Origin: Paramuribaculum sp.
GTDB lineage: Bacteria; Bacteroidota; Bacteroidia; Bacteroidales; Muribaculaceae
Direction: 5' to 3'
Assembly: GCA_029058455.1 (NCBI GenBank)
Contig: JAIDXU010000344.1
Coordinates: 1 to 8,819 of the forward strand
DNA length: 8,819 nt
Under the pieces are notes generated by a model. That model worked only from the letters and a program-made list of their open reading frames with translations. It was not told the origin of the DNA and ran no database searches. How positions within the stretch are numbered: the first letter of the stretch is position 1; every line of letters starts with the position of its first letter. Shown one piece after another: positions 7,067-8,819 of the stretch. The position numbers and the translations under genes were made by a program.

Positions 7067-7103
7067 GACAGAGTGTGATCGCGACTTAATGCGATCAGTT
7101 GTC
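7067..7103. repeat. Inverted repeat / stem-loop in the ribD-lipoprotein intergenic region
   Basis: TGATCGC (7076-7082) and GCGATCA (7091-7097) are perfect 7-base inverted copies around an 8-base loop. An outer 4-bp pair, GACA (7067-7070) with TGTC (7100-7103), extends the structure across small internal mismatches. A second pairing competes with it: AACTGAT (7050-7056) is the inverse of ATCAGTT (7094-7100), which overlaps the right arm. There is no T-run after the stem on either strand, so it is not a standard intrinsic terminator. It could be an operator-type palindrome or an RNA structure downstream of ribD. Confidence 0.5.
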
Positions 7104-7112
7104 ACGTCAATT

Positions 7113-7163
7113 CCCGGTCATTGGAATGTGGAAATTTGGTTACGGGAGGGGATAATGACCGGG
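7113..7163. repeat. Perfect 10-base inverted repeat just after ribD
   Basis: CCCGGTCATT (7113-7122) and AATGACCGGG (7154-7163) are exact inverted copies separated by 31 bases. The right arm lies 6 bases after the ribD stop codon on the minus strand. The pair would form a GC-rich stem at the 3' end of the ribD transcript. It may protect the mRNA end or take part in termination, but the loop is long and no T-run follows on the minus strand (the next bases are AATTGACG), so a canonical terminator is not supported. Confidence 0.5.
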
Positions 7164-7168
7164 TCAGG

Positions 7169-8239
7169 TCATAGGAGGGGTGCGGAATTGATGTAGTGGG
7201 AAATGAGGTTGCCGTCGATTTTATAGGAATCGGTCATTATGGCGGAAGATAAGTTTACAGATCCTCGGCCTTTGCCGCCCGTGGCAAAGGAGGCGGTTTC
7301 GACTCTCGCTTCATGCCATAACCCTAAATCAATCAGCGATGTGAGAAGCTCCGAGCCACCTTCGACAAGGAGGGTGCTTATGCCTTCGTCACGCAAACAG
7401 CTCACGATACGGTCGAGAGGTTCATGAGGTGAAACGGTCAGTATTCTTATTCCCGGTCTGACCGGTTGCGCGGGGCTTGAGGTGATCCATATAATATCTC
7501 CCTGCTCAAACAGTTGTGCCGATTGATCTACCCGGCCTCGGCGGTCAAGCACTATCTTGACCGGCGGTTTGCCGTGCCATTCTCTCAACCCGAGCCGCGG
7601 ATTGTCGGCAATCACTGTGCCCGAACCTACCATTATGCCGTCGTTTTCAGCTCTCAGCCTGTCGACAGCGAGCGATGACAGCCGTGTCGAGATTTTTAAT
7701 GGTGCGGGGATGTCGGGAGTGCGTTCGCGGTCGAGAAAGCCGTCGGCACTCTGAGCCCATTTGAGCGTGATATACGGGTAAGGGGAAATCTGAGAAGTGA
7801 TAAAGGGCAGGTTAACCGCCTTGCATTGCTGTTCCAGGACTCCTTCTATAACCGGTATTCCGGCTTCGCGCAATATGGCTATACCTTTGCCGCTTACTTT
7901 GGGAAATGGATCGCCGGCACCTACCACCACACGCCCTATGCCTTTCTCAACAAGCATTTTGGCGCATGAGGGGGTGCGCCCCTGATGAGCGCAAGGCTCG
8001 AGGGTGACATAGATTGTGCTTTTATTAATGAGATGAAGGTCGGCTTCGTTTACCGAGCGCATGGCGTTGACCTCGGCATGTGGGCCTCCGCAAGCGCGAT
8101 GATAACCTTCGCCGATTATGCGTCCCGAGGGGTCGACAATCACCGCACCCACCACCGGATTAGGATGGGCACGGTTGCGACCGTGAACTGCAAGTTCAAG
8201 CGCCCTCGCCATATATGCTTCATGCGAAAGAAGGCTCAT
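7169..8239 (-). CDS. ribD: Bifunctional riboflavin biosynthesis deaminase/reductase RibD
   Basis: RibD carries out two consecutive steps of riboflavin synthesis: zinc-dependent deamination of the pyrimidinone intermediate, then NADPH-dependent reduction of its ribosyl side chain. The protein has 356 residues, normal for the fused form. The N-terminal deaminase (about 1-145) has HPNPVVGAV (25-33), the HAE motif with zinc ligand His54 and catalytic Glu56, and PCAHQGRTPSC with zinc ligands Cys83 and Cys92. GDPFPKVSGKGI (109-120) is the usual continuation. The reductase domain (about 155-356) shows YITLKWAQSADGFL (156-169), DRLRAENDGIMVGSGTVIAD (193-212, cofactor-binding region) and LLVEGGSELL (290-299). 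All key residues are present. Its ATG overlaps the ispG stop (ATGA), so the two are probably translationally coupled. No FMN riboswitch could sit directly upstream, since ispG coding sequence occupies that space; any control must come from farther upstream. A 217-base gap follows it. Confidence 0.97.
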   Translation of the reverse strand: MSLLSHEAYMARALELAVHGRNRAHPNPVVGAVIVDPSGRIIGEGYHRACGGPHAEVNAMRSVNEADLHLINKSTIYVTLEPCAHQGRTPSCAKMLVEKGIGRVVVGAGDPFPKVSGKGIAILREAGIPVIEGVLEQQCKAVNLPFITSQISPYPYITLKWAQSADGFLDRERTPDIPAPLKISTRLSSLAVDRLRAENDGIMVGSGTVIADNPRLGLREWHGKPPVKIVLDRRGRVDQSAQLFEQGDIIWITSSPAQPVRPGIRILTVSPHEPLDRIVSCLRDEGISTLLVEGGSELLTSLIDLGLWHEARVETASFATGGKGRGSVNLSSAIMTDSYKIDGNLISHYINSAPLL

Positions 8240-8819
8240 TGGCGGTCGGCTTTGATAAATTCCACAAGCCGTTGTGGTGCTTCGCTTTCGGGTATGTTTT
8301 TGGCAATGCAGACCTTACCTTTGTATAGACTGACATGGCCGGCTGCGGCACCCACATATCCGTAATCGGCGTCGGCCATCTCGCCCGGACCGTTTACGAC
8401 ACACCCCATTACTCCTATTTTCAGACCTTTGAGTCCTGCGGTGGCCTCTTTGACTTTAGCAAGGGTGGCGGGCAGGTCGAAGAGAGTGCGGCCACAGCCG
8501 GGACAAGATATATATTCGGTGGCGGTGATGCGGCGTCGTGTTGCCTGAAGTATGGTAAAGGCGAGTTCGGCGGCAGCCTCCGCGCTTAGAGCCGGTGCTT
8601 CGATCATAATGCCGTCGGCCACGCCGTCGAGCAACAGGCTGCCGAGGTCGATGGAGGCGTCGACAGTCACCCGGTCAACATCACAGTCGGGAGTGAAAGT
8701 GCGCTTAACTATTATGGGATTGTTGAAGCCCCGGGCTGAAAGCGACTGTCGGGCGGCGCGGATATGGGCGGGGAAATTGGGATGGGAAGATGTGATTACG
8801 ACAATAAGATTAGGATCGA
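8236..8819 (-). CDS. ispG: 4-hydroxy-3-methylbut-2-enyl diphosphate synthase IspG, C-terminal part (cut by window edge)
   Basis: IspG (GcpE) is the iron-sulfur enzyme that converts the cyclic diphosphate MEcPP into HMBPP in the MEP pathway of isoprenoid synthesis. Only the last 193 complete codons are present; the reading frame stays open to the window edge at 8819, so the start is outside. The cluster-binding domain is clear: SCPGCGRTLFDL gives two cysteine ligands (codons at 8503-8505 and 8494-8496), and MGCVVNGPGE gives the third cysteine plus the conserved Glu (codons at 8401-8403 and 8380-8382). YGYVGAAAG follows, as in the family. The more upstream part (VTVDASIDLGSLLLDGVADG) looks like the end of the extra domain found in the long IspG form of Bacteroidota and plants; that needs the full gene to confirm. 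The last bases overlap the ribD start by 4. A GTG at 8668-8670 is an internal valine codon and not a start. Confidence 0.96.
   Translation of the reverse strand, partial: DPNLIVVITSSHPNFPAHIRAARQSLSARGFNNPIIVKRTFTPDCDVDRVTVDASIDLGSLLLDGVADGIMIEAPALSAEAAAELAFTILQATRRRITATEYISCPGCGRTLFDLPATLAKVKEATAGLKGLKIGVMGCVVNGPGEMADADYGYVGAAAGHVSLYKGKVCIAKNIPESEAPQRLVEFIKADRQ

Noticed and set aside
7113..7163. Intrinsic terminator for ribD
   Set aside because: The 10-base arms are perfect, but the loop is 31 bases and no T-run follows on the minus strand, so I list it only as an inverted repeat.
8236..8300. FMN riboswitch in front of ribD
   Set aside because: ribD overlaps ispG and the upstream bases are conserved coding sequence, leaving no room for an aptamer.
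8668..8670. GTG as the ispG start
   Set aside because: The frame stays open upstream to the window edge and the extra 49 residues continue the IspG sequence, so this is an internal codon.
1..8819. Defence system, mobile element, CRISPR array or RNA gene
   Set aside because: I looked on both strands and saw no transposase, integrase, repeat-spacer pattern, tRNA- or rRNA-like sequence. The genes are conserved envelope and metabolism functions.

Overview
The window comes from a member of the Bacteroidota, most likely order Bacteroidales. Muribaculaceae-like is my guess and cannot be settled from this sequence alone. The reasons are: (i) the gene order PorG/DUF6089-like barrel, isoprenyl transferase, BamA, OmpH, OmpH, which is characteristic of this phylum; (ii) starts without Shine-Dalgarno sequences; (iii) exact matches to the Bacteroidota -7 promoter element TAnnTTTG; and (iv) a lipoprotein with the acidic surface-export signal typical of the group. 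All eight genes lie on the minus strand, so the locus reads from high to low coordinates.

Region by region, in reading order. 8819-8236 is the 3' part of ispG (isoprenoid precursor synthesis, MEP pathway), cut by the window edge. It overlaps ribD (riboflavin synthesis, 8239-7169) by 4 bases. A 217-base intergenic region (7168-6952) follows. It holds two inverted repeats and a promoter -7 element. After it runs a long co-directional cluster for the cell envelope: a surface lipoprotein with an N-terminal DUF6242-like part and Asp-box repeats (6951-5449), a PorG/DUF6089-like outer-membrane barrel (5424-4711), uppS (4681-3926), bamA (3890-1224), and two Skp/OmpH periplasmic chaperones (1106-591 and 523-26). 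Gaps inside the cluster are 24, 29, 35, 117 and 67 bases. The last gap carries a second promoter element, identical over 12 bases to the first.

The genes fit together as an envelope-building unit. UppS makes the C55 lipid carrier for peptidoglycan and surface glycans. Skp/OmpH proteins carry unfolded outer-membrane proteins to BamA, which inserts them. The DUF6089 barrel is a likely client of that machinery, and the lipoprotein probably ends up on the cell surface. IspG supplies the isoprenoid units that UppS polymerises, so there is also a metabolic link across the intergenic gap.

I see no mobile element, CRISPR array, RNA gene, defence system or sign of recent transfer. This is mainly a conserved housekeeping locus. 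The points most worth a second look are the PorG-like barrel with a C-terminal CxxC, the lipoprotein at the head of the BAM cluster, the Glu-to-Asn change in the UppS substrate motif, and the structured intergenic region.
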